From assembly GCA_945859605.1 (NCBI GenBank), contig OX243827.1, positions 5,641,345 through 5,705,344 on the forward strand: a stretch of 64,000 nucleotides of DNA, written 5' to 3'. Of this stretch, positions 14,707-22,479 are shown one piece after another. The notes under the pieces are model-generated. The model was not told the DNA's origin. It ran no database searches and was given only the letters and a program-made list of their open reading frames with translations. The stretch is from Lumbricus rubellus. Taxonomy: Eukaryota > Annelida > Clitellata > Crassiclitellata > Lumbricidae. The position numbers were made by a program, and so were the translations under genes. The first letter of the stretch is position 1. Each line of letters begins with the position of its first letter.

Positions 14707-17700
14707 ATCATCATCATCATCATCATCATCATCTTCATCATCATCATCATCATCGTCGTCGTCGTCGTCAACATCATCATCGTCATCATCTTCATCATCA
14801 CCTGGCATTAATTAATTATAGATCGAGTGGCAGAAGTTTATTATAGATGAAATTCAGTGAAATGAGGAGGACCTGAGATCAAGCAACTTGTACCGCTTCT
14901 ACTATCAAGCTTCAGTCGACTTTACAGATTAAATCATGTTCAAGATACGCAACGATAGAAATATTAGACACTAAAATAGAAAGCTGGATGATAATTCTGG
15001 ATGAGAATAGCTAACTAAACATTAGACAACACCAATTAGCCTACAATCTATTCAATATCATAATTCTTAAACACGTTAAGACTATTCAACATCTCGTAAG
15101 ACCATTGTCATCATCGTCATCAATTGCAACAATAATAATTATTATCATTCGACCTCCAACTCTTCTTTAGTCTATGCATTGTAGGGCGTCGATCGGCGCA
15201 TGCGCAATCCTTATGACGGCAAAATAATAATAATTATTATACGAATATCGACACTGACCAAAGTTTCAGACATCGTGCGCATATGCACAAAGGACGTAAA
15301 ATGGCGTTGGATCATTGAAACAGGGCAACGGTGGGTTGAGACTTGAGGGAGCCCATGGAGTGGGGGGAAGAGGAATTTCATCCAAGGTTAGAGATTTAAA
15401 AGTCGCAAAACATGGCGCGTACATAGGCCATATAGTCAAGACACTTTTAAGTGCAATTGTTTTATGCTTAAGCATGGTACCGATAAATATATGCAATTAA
15501 AAATTAATGATCACAAATAATAATATTATATGACATTAAATATATTATCACTATAATAAATAATTAGACGATGTGTAATATTGGAAGAGGAAGTTGTTGA
15601 CTCTCACATGCGTTTGGAAATAGACGAAGGCTCCACTTGAAGAACCGATCCCAGAAAGTTATAACCTATTCAGTATAAAACAAAACACACACAGTCATTA
15701 AGTCATTTAACATCGTTTACATTCAGTGATTAAATATCGTCGTACTCATCATCATCATCGCTGCAAACATCACCATCGTCATCGTTATCATCACAATCAT
15801 CATTATTATCATCATCATCGTCGTCGTCGTCGTCATCATCATTTCATCTTTATCATCATAGTCGTCGACGTCGTCATCATCACGTGTGTACGTACGTACG
15901 TAAGTATGAATGTATGTATGTATGTATGTATGTATGTATGTATGTATGTATGTATGTATGTATGTATGTATGTATGTATGTATGTATGTATGTATGTATG
16001 TATGTATGTATGTATGTATGTATGTATGTATTTATGTATATATATATGAACATTTATATAGCGCCTTTACAAGAATCTCACGAAAGTGCTTAACGTAGCT
16101 ACCCAACAGATCTAAACAGATGCGATATAAGAGATTTAGAACAGTTATATTTAGCTGAATAATAATATGTACCGTTGACTTATTTAGCTGAATAATAATA
16201 ATAATAATATCATACCATTATCTGCTTTGAAGGCCCTGCAGTCCACTCTTGAATCACGTATTTCTGAACTGTCACTGGCTCTGGAAAGACTGATGTTGGT
16301 TTCTAGACACGATGCCTTGGTACTTCTGAGAAGCAGTCTTGGCTCACCCAAACTCCTGCACACTCTACGTTGCTTTCCTTGTTTTGGCCATCCCCTTTTG
16401 GATGATTATGACTCTGTTTTACGGAAAGGTCTTGTTTCCATCCTTAACATGTCTCTATCTGAATGTCAATGGCTACAAGCTTCTCTCCCCATCAAAGCTG
16501 GTGGACTTGGTATTCGTCGGGTGTCGTCGCTGGCCCTTCCCGCCATCTTGGCTTCTGCTGCGGGCACCTATACCACTCCAGTCCTCCATGCTAAGATGTC
16601 TGCAAATACCCATGGATCCAGAGTACCAGGCAATGCTTGATCACTGGCAGGGAGAAACCACGATCCTGATCCCTGATAACATTCACTTGCAAAAGCAAGC
16701 ATTCTGGGACAAACCGCTACTTGACAGGACTGTGAACGAGGTTCATGCGTCAGCCAACGATGCTTATAATCAGGCACGTTTGAAGGCGGTTTCTGCTCCA
16801 CATTCTGGTGACTGGTTATTTGCACTGCCAATAACAGCTTGTGGCTTGAGACTGGACAATGAGGCTATCAGAATCGCAGTTGGACTCCGTCTTGGAGCCA
16901 TTTTATGTGAGCCACATACTTGTGCATGCGGCACTCTGGTTGCTGCCGATGGCTCACATGGACTCTCATGCACCCTTGGCCCCGGTCGCATAGCTCGACA
17001 TGGCGTCTTAAATGATCTCATTTGGCGCAGTCTTACTCGTGCTGGTTTTCCTGCCATTAAGGAACCAGCTGGCCTTTCTCGGACTGATGGCAAGAGACCG
17101 GATGGCCTCACTCTAATTCCCTGGCATTCTGGACGTAGCCTATTATGGGATGCCACAGTGGCCGATACTTTGGCTACTTCATACTTGCCAGCAACTTCAG
17201 TTACGGCAGGTGCTGCTGCAGAGCTGGCAGCTGCAAGAAAAGAGGCGAAATACAGAGCATTCCTTGCAACACATGTATTCGTTCCTCTGGCCCTCAAAAC
17301 TCTTGGGCCCATCAATAGCACTGGTCTTTCTTTCATTTCTGATCTTGGACGCAATCTTACTCGGATTTCCGGAGACCCGAGAGAAACAAGCCACCTATTC
17401 CAAAGGCTTTCAATTATTATTCAGCGATTCAATGCCGTTGCTTACCACAGCACTTTTGACTCGCCAGAATTGGATGAAGCGTAGCCGTTCCAGAACCCAC
17501 CAACTAACAGTATCCGGACAATTTTTTGAAATCCCTAGAGATCCTAGGTACCTCGGGTAAAATTTTTAAAAAAAATAATAATAATATGTACCGTTGAGTT
17601 TGTTGATGGCGTCCTCGAACGTCTGTTGGTCTGGACAGTCGATGAAGGCATATCCCCTCTTGAGGACGACGACGACGGCATTGGCGGCGGCACCCGCCCC

Positions 17701-17811
17701 TCCTCCTCCTCCTCCTCCTCCTCCTCCGAGGATGCCCTGCTCGCTGACCAGCTCACCGATCGCCTCCTCCGTTGCTCGGCTGTCGACGTTACCGACGTAG
17801 AGTCGAAACAT
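2095..17811 (-). CDS. IGF2BP: IGF2BP/IMP (VICKZ) family mRNA-binding protein, 16 coding exons
   Basis: The joined CDS runs 17811-17592, 15665-15608, 14450-14347, 13222-13132, 11791-11743, 10655-10573, 9981-9895, 9250-9208, 7883-7789, 6947-6831, 6212-6074, 5552-5454, 4815-4519, 3809-3729, 3099-2797, 2265-2095. Every intron is GT-AG, phase is kept throughout, and the total is 2,037 nt, giving 678 aa and TAG. Domains: RRM1 1-92, RRM2 96-185, KH1 199-275, KH2 278-360, Pro/Gln linker 363-455, KH3 456-522, KH4 540-632, Pro-rich tail. GxxG loops are GRKG (215), GREG (295), GAAG (476) and GKGG (560). Vertebrate paralogues are about 556-600 aa; the extra length is homopolymer insertions. The family binds mRNAs in cytoplasmic granules and controls their localisation, stability and translation. 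An in-frame ATG at 17841 would add 10 residues. An acceptor at 17852-17854 implies upstream 5'-UTR exons. The only AATAAA on this strand downstream is at 10-5, so the 3' UTR may be about 2.1 kb. Confidence 0.93.
2797..3099 (-). CDS. IGF2BP: IGF2BP exon 15: KH4 with Gln-run insertion
   Basis: Encodes the KH3-KH4 helix (ASYFIFEKM) and KH4 ([18 protein letters not shown] and onward), nearly identical at the GxxG loop to vertebrate IGF2BP. The variable loop carries a 30-residue insertion with His, Pro and an eight-Gln run (597-604). Ends [13 protein letters not shown]. Acceptor CAG is at 3102-3100 and donor GTTAGG at 2796. Confidence 0.95.
3197..3229. repeat. Perfect 16-bp inverted repeat, 1-nt centre
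   Basis: Arms 3197-3212 and 3214-3229 are exact reverse complements (GGCAGAGGCACCTATT). It lies in intron 14. Probably a remnant of a palindromic mobile element. Confidence 0.8.
3729..3809 (-). CDS. IGF2BP: IGF2BP exon 14: end of KH3
   Basis: Encodes [20 protein letters not shown] then NSDACWR, matching '[26 protein letters not shown]'. Acceptor TAG is at 3812-3810 and donor GTATGC at 3728. A (CAGA)n tract follows the acceptor on the upstream side (about 3815-3900), so the usual pyrimidine tract is (TCTG)n. Confidence 0.86.
3815..3902. repeat. (CAGA)n microsatellite
   Basis: Interrupted CAGA repeat beginning a few bases upstream of the exon 14 acceptor. Confidence 0.95.
4519..4815 (-). CDS. 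IGF2BP: IGF2BP exon 13: Pro/Gln linker and KH3 core
   Basis: The first 63 residues are rich in Ser, Ala, Pro and Gln (six-Gln run). Then comes [20 protein letters not shown] followed by [16 protein letters not shown], the KH3 domain. Vertebrates have VGAIIGKKG; here the loop is GAAG. Acceptor TAG is at 4818-4816. Donor GTCTGT at 4518 has a non-consensus +3 to +5 but is the only one that joins to exon 14 in phase with homology. Confidence 0.88.
4918..5260. repeat. (GAT/GAC/GAA)n triplet tract
   Basis: Imperfect trinucleotide repeat in intron 12, open in several frames but with no domain. It begins about 100 nt from exon 13. Confidence 0.85.
5454..5552 (-). CDS. IGF2BP: IGF2BP exon 12: KH2-KH3 linker
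   Basis: Encodes [20 protein letters not shown] and onward to PTPRPVY, a low-complexity linker like the 'LIPGLNLAA...' region of vertebrates. Acceptor TAG at 5555-5553 keeps phase 0; an alternative CAG 6 nt downstream would shift the frame and read into a stop. Donor GTAAGC is at 5453. Confidence 0.82.
6074..6212 (-). CDS. IGF2BP: IGF2BP exon 11: end of KH2
   Basis: Encodes [20 protein letters not shown] then [20 protein letters not shown], matching [29 protein letters not shown]. Acceptor TAG is at 6215-6213 and donor GTATGT at 6073. The donor runs directly into a (TG)n tract (plus-strand CA) at about 6010-6070. Confidence 0.92.
6408..6618 (-). mobile_element. tRNA-derived SINE
   Basis: Read on the minus strand it starts near a gggcacggtggtgtaggggt box A-like stretch, has a degenerate box B near 6555, and ends ATCTTGAAGGGGCGCTATA at about 6414-6432. 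The same design occurs at 28490-28700. It lies in intron 10. Confidence 0.75.
6831..6947 (-). CDS. IGF2BP: IGF2BP exon 10: KH2 core
   Basis: Encodes [20 protein letters not shown] then [18 protein letters not shown], the KH2 domain with GREG loop; vertebrate IGF2BP1 has [21 protein letters not shown] here. Acceptor AG is at 6949-6948 and donor GTAACT at 6830. Confidence 0.95.
7465..7787. repeat. Telomere-like pentamer array (CCCTA)n
   Basis: CCCTA repeats with a higher-order variant containing tatcctacccataccctta. In the IGF2BP pre-mRNA it reads (UAGGG)n and begins at the first bases of intron 9. Confidence 0.95.
7789..7883 (-). CDS. IGF2BP: IGF2BP exon 9: end of KH1
   Basis: Encodes [20 protein letters not shown] then [12 protein letters not shown], matching [26 protein letters not shown]. 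Acceptor TAG is at 7886-7884 and donor GTAGGA at 7788, phase 2. Both splice sites are embedded in long tandem arrays. At 95 nt it is not a multiple of three, so skipping it would shift the frame. Confidence 0.9.
7885..8697. repeat. (TACAACAACAACAATG)-type minisatellite
   Basis: About 50 variable units of AAC triplets joined by AATGTAC or AATTAATGTAC. In the pre-mRNA it reads UUGUUGUUGUACAUU and runs right into the exon 9 acceptor. Confidence 0.95.
8835..9194. mobile_element. hAT-type MITE in IGF2BP intron 8
   Basis: Terminal inverted repeats CAAGGCCGTAGCCAGG and CTAGCTACGGCCTTG, 360 bp, flanked by an exact 8-bp target duplication TACACGAG (8827-8834, 9195-9202). No ORF. An internal 'aaaatttctgacgacctttt' unit is repeated three times. 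Confidence 0.88.
9208..9250 (-). CDS. IGF2BP: IGF2BP exon 8: KH1 strand
   Basis: A 43-nt exon encoding [14 protein letters not shown], equivalent to IDVHRKENAGAAEK in vertebrates. Acceptor CAG is at 9253-9251 and donor GTAAAC at 9207. The target duplication of a hAT-type MITE begins at intron position +6. Confidence 0.93.
9895..9981 (-). CDS. IGF2BP: IGF2BP exon 7: KH1 core
   Basis: Encodes [17 protein letters not shown] followed by [13 protein letters not shown]. This is the KH1 helix-GxxG-helix with loop GRKG. Acceptor CAG is at 9984-9982 and donor GTGAGT at 9894. Close match to LVPTQYVGAIIGKEG of vertebrate IGF2BP. Confidence 0.95.
10573..10655 (-). CDS. IGF2BP: IGF2BP exon 6: RRM2-KH1 linker
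   Basis: Encodes [20 protein letters not shown] then RPVDLPLR. The end matches the invariant VDIPLRLLVP that opens KH1, and the start matches the VSYIP end of RRM2. Acceptor TAG is at 10658-10656 and donor GTAACA at 10572. The linker is much shorter than the Arg/Gly-rich one of vertebrates. Confidence 0.87.
10860..11390 (-). mobile_element. CR1/L2-like LINE fragment (RT C-terminus)
   Basis: The frame at 11298-11110 reads [20 protein letters not shown] and onward to [12 protein letters not shown], the post-RT region typical of CR1/L2-clade ORF2 (HWLPV..RI.YK...L..KAL...AP.YL.D). Stops and frameshifts follow. It lies in intron 5. Confidence 0.7.
11743..11791 (-). CDS. IGF2BP: IGF2BP exon 5: RRM2 helix 2 and strand 4
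   Basis: A 49-nt exon encoding [17 protein letters not shown], matching the 'QAIMKLNGHQLENHALKV' part of vertebrate RRM2. Acceptor CAG is at 11794-11792 and donor GTTCGT at 11742, phase 0. The reading frame stays open beyond the donor, so intron retention would add residues before stopping. Confidence 0.85.
11883..12086. repeat. (CA)n microsatellite
   Basis: Interrupted CA repeat with CG and TG variants in intron 4. Confidence 0.97.
12199..12835. repeat. 9-bp minisatellite (ATGTATGCA)n, about 70 copies
   Basis: Nearly perfect array, open in all frames (Cys-Asn-Val, Tyr-Ala-Met, His-Thr-Leu peptides are shadows). In the pre-mRNA it reads UUGCAUACA, giving two CAUH sites per unit. Confidence 0.97.
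13132..13222 (-). CDS. IGF2BP: IGF2BP exon 4: second half of RRM2 with Thr/Met run
   Basis: Begins VSCDPE, continues through an 11-residue Thr/Met run (134-144) encoded by ACG/ATG triplets, then [14 protein letters not shown], which fits the RNP1 strand and second helix of RRM2. Acceptor CAG is at 13225-13223 and donor GTAAGA at 13131. The triplet tract is a microsatellite that has become coding. Confidence 0.85.
13302..13896. mobile_element. 595-bp TIR element with repeated subterminal GACAACTCGTCTAAC units
   Basis: Both ends carry four or five tandem copies of a roughly 16-bp unit (cgacaactcgtctaa), inverted at the right end. The outer tips are GGTGTCACGACAAC and its partner TGGTTCCACGACAAC. 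A 10-bp direct repeat TATACTTAAG flanks it (13292-13301, 13897-13906). The interior has ggaagctggatga units and no ORF. A single matching end (ggttccacgacaactgg) occurs at about 21979. It lies in intron 3. Confidence 0.8.
14347..14450 (-). CDS. IGF2BP: IGF2BP exon 3: first half of RRM2
   Basis: Encodes [14 protein letters not shown] and on to GRIESCEM. The RNP2-like strand IQISNL and the following helix match RRM2 of IGF2BP. Acceptor TAG is at 14453-14451 and donor GTGAGA at 14346, phase 1. A (TCATCG)-type tract starts about 30 nt upstream of the acceptor. Confidence 0.9.
14480..14802. repeat. (ATC/GTC)n triplet tract
   Basis: Imperfect trinucleotide repeat upstream of exon 3. Its Asp and Ser ORFs are shadows. 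Confidence 0.95.
15608..15665 (-). CDS. IGF2BP: IGF2BP exon 2: end of RRM1
   Basis: A 58-nt exon encoding the last RRM1 strand and the inter-RRM linker ([20 protein letters not shown]). It sits between acceptor TAG at 15668-15666 and donor GTGAGA at 15607. It aligns with the small second coding exon of vertebrate IGF2BP genes. No other reading of intron 1 restores both phase and homology. Confidence 0.85.
15905..16036. repeat. (GTAT)n microsatellite
   Basis: Uninterrupted tetranucleotide repeat in intron 1. The pre-mRNA reads (CAUA)n. Confidence 0.97.
16179..17576 (+). mobile_element. 5'-truncated non-LTR retrotransposon, restriction-like endonuclease type, in IGF2BP intron 1
   Basis: The coding remnant runs from about 16227 to 17484 with one frameshift near 16590-16615. 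The upstream part ([20 protein letters not shown]) is a thumb-like region after the RT. The downstream part has a C-x-C...H-x3-C knuckle (CACG...HGLSC) and then KRPDG followed by WD about 20 residues later, the CCHC plus PD..D layout of the restriction-like endonuclease in R2/NeSL-type elements. The RT catalytic core is absent. An A-rich tail abuts a 21-bp direct target duplication (16158-16178 and 17577-17597). The first 20 bp inside the left junction copy the adjacent flank (ttatttagctgaataataa). Confidence 0.82.
17592..17811 (-). CDS. IGF2BP: IGF2BP exon 1: start and most of RRM1
   Basis: RNP2 reads LYVGNV (residues 4-9) and RNP1 reads RGYAFIDC (52-59), matching the first RRM of IGF2BP, which begins almost at the initiator Met. 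Between them lies a run of ten Gly followed by Ala-Gly-Ala-Ala-Ala, encoded by a (CCT)n tract on the plus strand; it enlarges a loop where vertebrate proteins have only a few residues. The donor is GTACAT at 17591-17586, phase 1. The exon probably begins at 17851, after a CAG acceptor preceded by a T-rich tract, so the upstream ATG at 17841 (giving MTIVRVVDDE before the Met at 17811) is the other possible start. Confidence 0.9.
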
Positions 17812-17999
17812 TTCGTCGTCGACGACTCTGACGATGGTCATATGACTAGCACTGAATGATGAACAACACAACAACAACAACAACAAATGCAAGTGTTGCA
17901 TCACAGATCTTAACACAGATCAGTTAATATAAACTGTCTCAAAGTACTCTACAGTCTGTTGTTCTTCGTTCAGTCCGTCTCTTAAGAAGACCAGCAGTG

Positions 18000-19020
18000 C
18001 TGTCCATCATCCGTCATCATTCTCAACGTCGTCGTCGTCTTCTCCTCTGAACACATAGAGACTGTACGAATAATTGTAATCCTCTCTTGACACAAATGTT
18101 TTTGTGACATAATTATTACAGATCTGCAGAATGCTTGAGTTATTGCTGAATCTGGAACTTCACACCAATGCAGAAGTCACAGAAAATAAATTAGTTTCGT
18201 TCAAATTGCATCAAATTATTGTTAGGTGGAAACGTTTTGGATGAGGAGCCCACAGAGTGCATCAGAAATCTGTCTTAAAACTGTTGTTGAGTTCGACAGT
18301 TCTATAGACCTGCCAATAAACATAAATGTGGATAAGTGGCATGGCTTTTTGGGGGCAGCGGTGGTACTCCACCACAGTGGGAATAAACTGGTTATTGGGC
18401 GGTATACGAGGTCGGCAGAATGAAACTCGAAAGATCATATTGTAGAGAACGGGGGCTGGGCGAAGACCCAGGATGACCAATACCAACCCCGGTCGTCAGG
18501 TACCCTTGCAGTCCGCGGAGTCAAACTTTAGCGGTAGACTAAAGATTAGCCGACTAGGCTTGAACACGTTTTATTGAAGAATCACAGTTTATGGAAGAAT
18601 CACAGATTTCACAGCACGATTTATGTAGCGCCACGATCAGAGAACAGTAATTGTTATAGCGCCCAGATTCGGAAAGTCAGTTGCAACAGAAAGTGAAATG
18701 TCAGACAGCAACAACAGATCGGAATGTCAATAGCAGCAACTTCTGCAGCGCAAGAGTCCGTGCGTCGTAGCAGCTTCGTCCGTCAGCTAGGTTACGGTAG
18801 TCGGGCACCGAACCCCAGTCATGTAGAGGGACACCTGAAGAGGCCGATGTTCGAGCTCGAGGCACAGATTCAGGATTTTACCCCCTCTACAACAGTATCA
18901 CTCAACAAGCGTTTTACCGCTCGTCAAGCCAGATCATCAGCCAGCTACTACGCGTTTTACGGCGTTCTTCACCAGGCCATTCGTCTGCCCCGAGCAAGCG
19001 TACGAGCGGACTTATATACC
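18000..19020. other. Upstream region, no gene recognised
   Basis: Two 'tatagcgcc'-type SINE tail motifs (about 18610 and 18655) are the only recognisable features. The ORF at 18724-19035 has no family signature. It ends in a TATA-like 'cttatatac' before a minisatellite, which could be a solo repeat end, but this is not supported further. Confidence 0.3.
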
Positions 19021-19023
19021 CTG

Positions 19024-19480
19024 TATGTGTGCTGAAGATGTAGATGTGCTGAAGATGTAGATGTGCTGAAGATGTAGATGTGCTGAAGATGTAGATGTGC
19101 TGAAGATGTAGATGTGCTGAAGATGCAGATGTGGGCTGTAGGCGGCGTAGGCTAGATGCGCTGAAGATGTAGAAGTAGGCTATAGGCGGCGTAGGCTAGA
19201 TGTGCTGAAGATGTAGATGTGCTGAAGATGTAGATGTGCTGAAGATGTAGATGTGCTGAAGATGTAGATGTGCTGAAGATGTAGATGTGCTGAAGATGTA
19301 GATGTGCTGAAGATGTAGATGTGCTGAAGATGTAGATGTGCTGAAGATGTAGATGTGCTGAAGATGTAGATGTGCTGAAGATGTAGATGTGCTGAAGATG
19401 TAGATGTGCTGAAGATGTAGATGTGCTGAAGATGTAGATGTGCTGAAGATGTAGATGTGCTGAAGATGTAGATAGGCTGA
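19024..19480. repeat. 17-bp minisatellite (gatgtagatgtgctgaa)n
   Basis: About 25 near-identical copies with one interruption at 19130-19205 (taggcggcgtaggctagatg). The 17-aa periodic minus-strand ORFs are shadows. Confidence 0.96.
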
Positions 19481-19694
19481 AGGTATAGATACAGGCAGAG
19501 ATACAGAGCAGGGCAGACACACATACAGACACCCATACAGTGCAAAATCTCTACAATATTTATCTGCAACTTACTCAAAATTTCAAACTTGAACATGCGC
19601 ATTGAAAGCAATGAGAGCGTGCAGTGTTACGTGAAACGACAGAAACAAATCGATGTTCAGTCTAGAAAATTGAGATATATATATATATATGATG

Positions 19695-19746
<52 letters not shown>

Positions 19747-20192
19747 CGTAAGAAACATGGATTTACCAATTTCTGTTTATTTTATATATACGCTGCATTT
19801 GCCTATAGCCCTTTAAAGAGCATATTATTTTCTTAATTCAAATCGGCGTAGAGGACTTTCGACTGGCAACGTTCAATTGCAAGTTTTTCTTCTGGACATC
19901 GCTCTGGCTTTCGATGCGGTCAATCGCGGCAAACACCTTCTATGAAGAAGAAAAAAGTCAAAGAGGGAAATCAGAAGACTTGAAAGACTGTAGTTTATCG
20001 TCGTGTGTGAGAACAGTCGAAGCTCGAGAAGTCTTGACTAAACAACAAGGTCACCAACAACATCTTCTCTCCCAAGAGAAGCGTGCTGAATTCACACGTC
20101 CTTTGGCAATGCACACGTAAGAAGCAAAACACCAGAAATAATAGACGGAATTATTCTCTACTATATATATCCATCCTCTCCTACCTACCAAG

Positions 20193-20631
20193 CCGGTGTC
20201 ACGAAAAGGAGTATCCCCTGAAAGCTATCCGGAGGATGAATTATTCTATCCCCTCCGGATGGAATTAACCAGTCTAGACTATCCGGGGAGATAAACAATT
20301 CTATCCCTTTTTGCAAAATGTATCCTCTAATAAAAATTTTAAGTGACTCTAATAGTCTAATTGTTTTAAGTGTCCTAGGCAATGTTTAGAGAAAGGCAAC
20401 TCGAAATTATTTAGTGACTTTAAGTGTTCTTAAGTGTTTTAAATGTTTTAAGTGCTATAAAACCAAAGCAAAAAATTATCTAGCAGGAACAAACATACCT
20501 GTTAGTGTCATTGGTAAAAAAAGCAGATGAAAAATAATTTGCAAAAAGAAATACACGAGGAAGGTTTTTTCGACTTTTCCTCATTTGGGGGATACGATTA
20601 ATACGGGGTATACTATATTTCGTGACACCGG
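20193..20631. mobile_element. MITE with CCGGTGTCACGAAA terminal inverted repeats
   Basis: Exact 14-bp TIRs at 20193 and 20618-20631. The interior has degraded ctatccggagg palindromes and no ORF. The target duplication is unclear, so the superfamily is not assigned. Confidence 0.7.
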
Positions 20632-21341
20632 AACACCAGATGAGTTGCTAAATTATTTCTGAGACAAACTTAGAAATGTCAACTCTCCTCCTATCGTTAT
20701 AATTATACCACAACCTCACTACCAACCTCTGACTTTCCTCTCCCTCCTGACCATATATTGCCATCAAACACTGTGAACTTGACCCTGCTCCCACGTGTCT
20801 GCTAAAATCTCAACCTCAATTTGTCGACCCATTATCTTAGTATTCCTAATCAACGTTTCTCTTTTTACTGACATAATTCATAGATCTCAGAAGTTGTTCG
20901 GCGTTCATTCCCAGTTGCCAGTCTCTCCTTCTAGAAGTCTTTGCGGTCTCTTCATCTTCGAAACTCAAGTCTTATCAAGATTGTCTTTCGATCTGAACTG
21001 AAACAGTGGGGCATGGGAGACAGTGGAGTCAGAGCCGTGAAAGCATGAGGAGCAGAGTCATCATCAGACGTCTTTTTGTCTGCAATTACTTCAACGAGTT
21101 GGAGTCTGTGTTTTTTTTCATCGACAGATTATTACATTAATAAAACATAAAACAAATGTGCTTTTTATTATCAGACAATATTTATGTGCAATATATTCCA
21201 GCCACATGCATCGGAGTCTGATGCATCGAAAGCTACATTGCATTGTTTACATAATCATACATTCAGTCATTCATACATACATACAGTCATTGTCTCGCTC
21301 GGTCGTTCATTAATCGCGCCGTCTGCGAGCATTGCAACTGT

Positions 21342-21725
21342 CACATACATACATACATACATACATACATACATACATACATGCATGCATACATACATAC
21401 ATACATACATACATACATACATACATACATACATACATACATACATACATACATACATACATACATACATACATACATACATACATACATACATACATAC
21501 ATACATACATACATACATACATACATACATACATACATACATACATACATACATACATACATACATACATACATACATACATACATACATACATACATAC
21601 ATACATACATACATACATACTGACATACATACATACATACATACATACATACATACATACATACATACTGACATACATACATACATACATACATACATAC
21701 ATACATACATACATACATACATACA

Positions 21726-21754
<29 letters not shown>
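21342..21754. repeat. (ACAT)n microsatellite, about 410 bp
   Basis: Very pure ACAT repeat with a few ACTG and GCAT interruptions. Tyr-Ile-His-Thr ORFs on it are shadows. Confidence 0.98.
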
Positions 21755-21757
<3 letters not shown>

Positions 21758-22049
21758 ACAAATAAAGTTTGAAGTATCTGTAAAGACCAAGTCCTTTGTA
21801 AAGCAACTTTATATTGGGAATATTATACGTGATGCTTTGAGATGATCAAAATTGATCATCGGTATACTTTCGTTTCTTCTCGTGATATTATTATAATGTT
21901 TTGCAATCAGTACTGTTAGATACTGCAGCGTTGTTGCATTCTTACATGTACTTTTTTTTAACCACGGTGTATAGTTGGGTTCCACGACAACTGGTTCAGC
22001 TGCGGTCAGCTGCCCGTGGTGACTACCTTGTTCCCTTTTCACGTATACC

Positions 22050-22235
22050 ACTACTATGCAGCGAAGAGCATTCTCCGTGGTAGGTACAGCTGCCTGGAAT
22101 GGCCTATACTGCGGCTCTCCGCTCGCTTCCTCGTGACTCTGCTGGCGCTTTCTTTCGCCTTCTCAAGACTTTCCCTTTTGACCAGGCCTGAGTAGTGATC
22201 TTGAAGGGGCGCTATATAAATTTATGTGATTGATC
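22050..22235 (+). mobile_element. 3' end of a CR1/L2-like LINE
   Basis: Decays from 'RAFSVVGTAAWNGL' (the typical last ORF2 motif, R.FS..GP..WN.LP) to a 3' tail gatcttgaaggggcgctata followed by tgattgat repeats. The tail is shared with the SINEs in this window. Confidence 0.7.
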
Positions 22236-22479
22236 GATTGGTTACGCGGCACCAACTTTGGAAAACACAAAGTGCCTTAAAATAGTCTTAGTATTTCAAC
22301 CCATCCAAAATCAAGTAAGATAGTAAGAAAATAAGGAACTCAAACATCAGGAACGCGATATCAGACCTGTGAGTAGGTTAGCTTAGAAATCTGATGATTG
22401 ACCTAACTATTTTTTGGCATAAACTGTCTTAGAACTATACGGCTATCATCACTCGTCAGAAGGAAGATGCCTTCTGTAC

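Noticed and set aside
14383..14846. Asp-rich and His/Arg-rich ORFs over IGF2BP exon 3
   Set aside because: Only 14347-14450 is coding, in a different frame; the rest is a triplet repeat.
16770..17354. 194-aa minus-strand ORF inside the intron 1 retrotransposon
   Set aside because: Antisense shadow of the endonuclease frame, which has the recognisable CCHC and PD..D motifs.
21184..21806. Tyr-Ile-His-Thr and Met-Tyr-Val-Cys ORFs up to 193 aa
   Set aside because: Pure (ACAT)n microsatellite translated in several frames.
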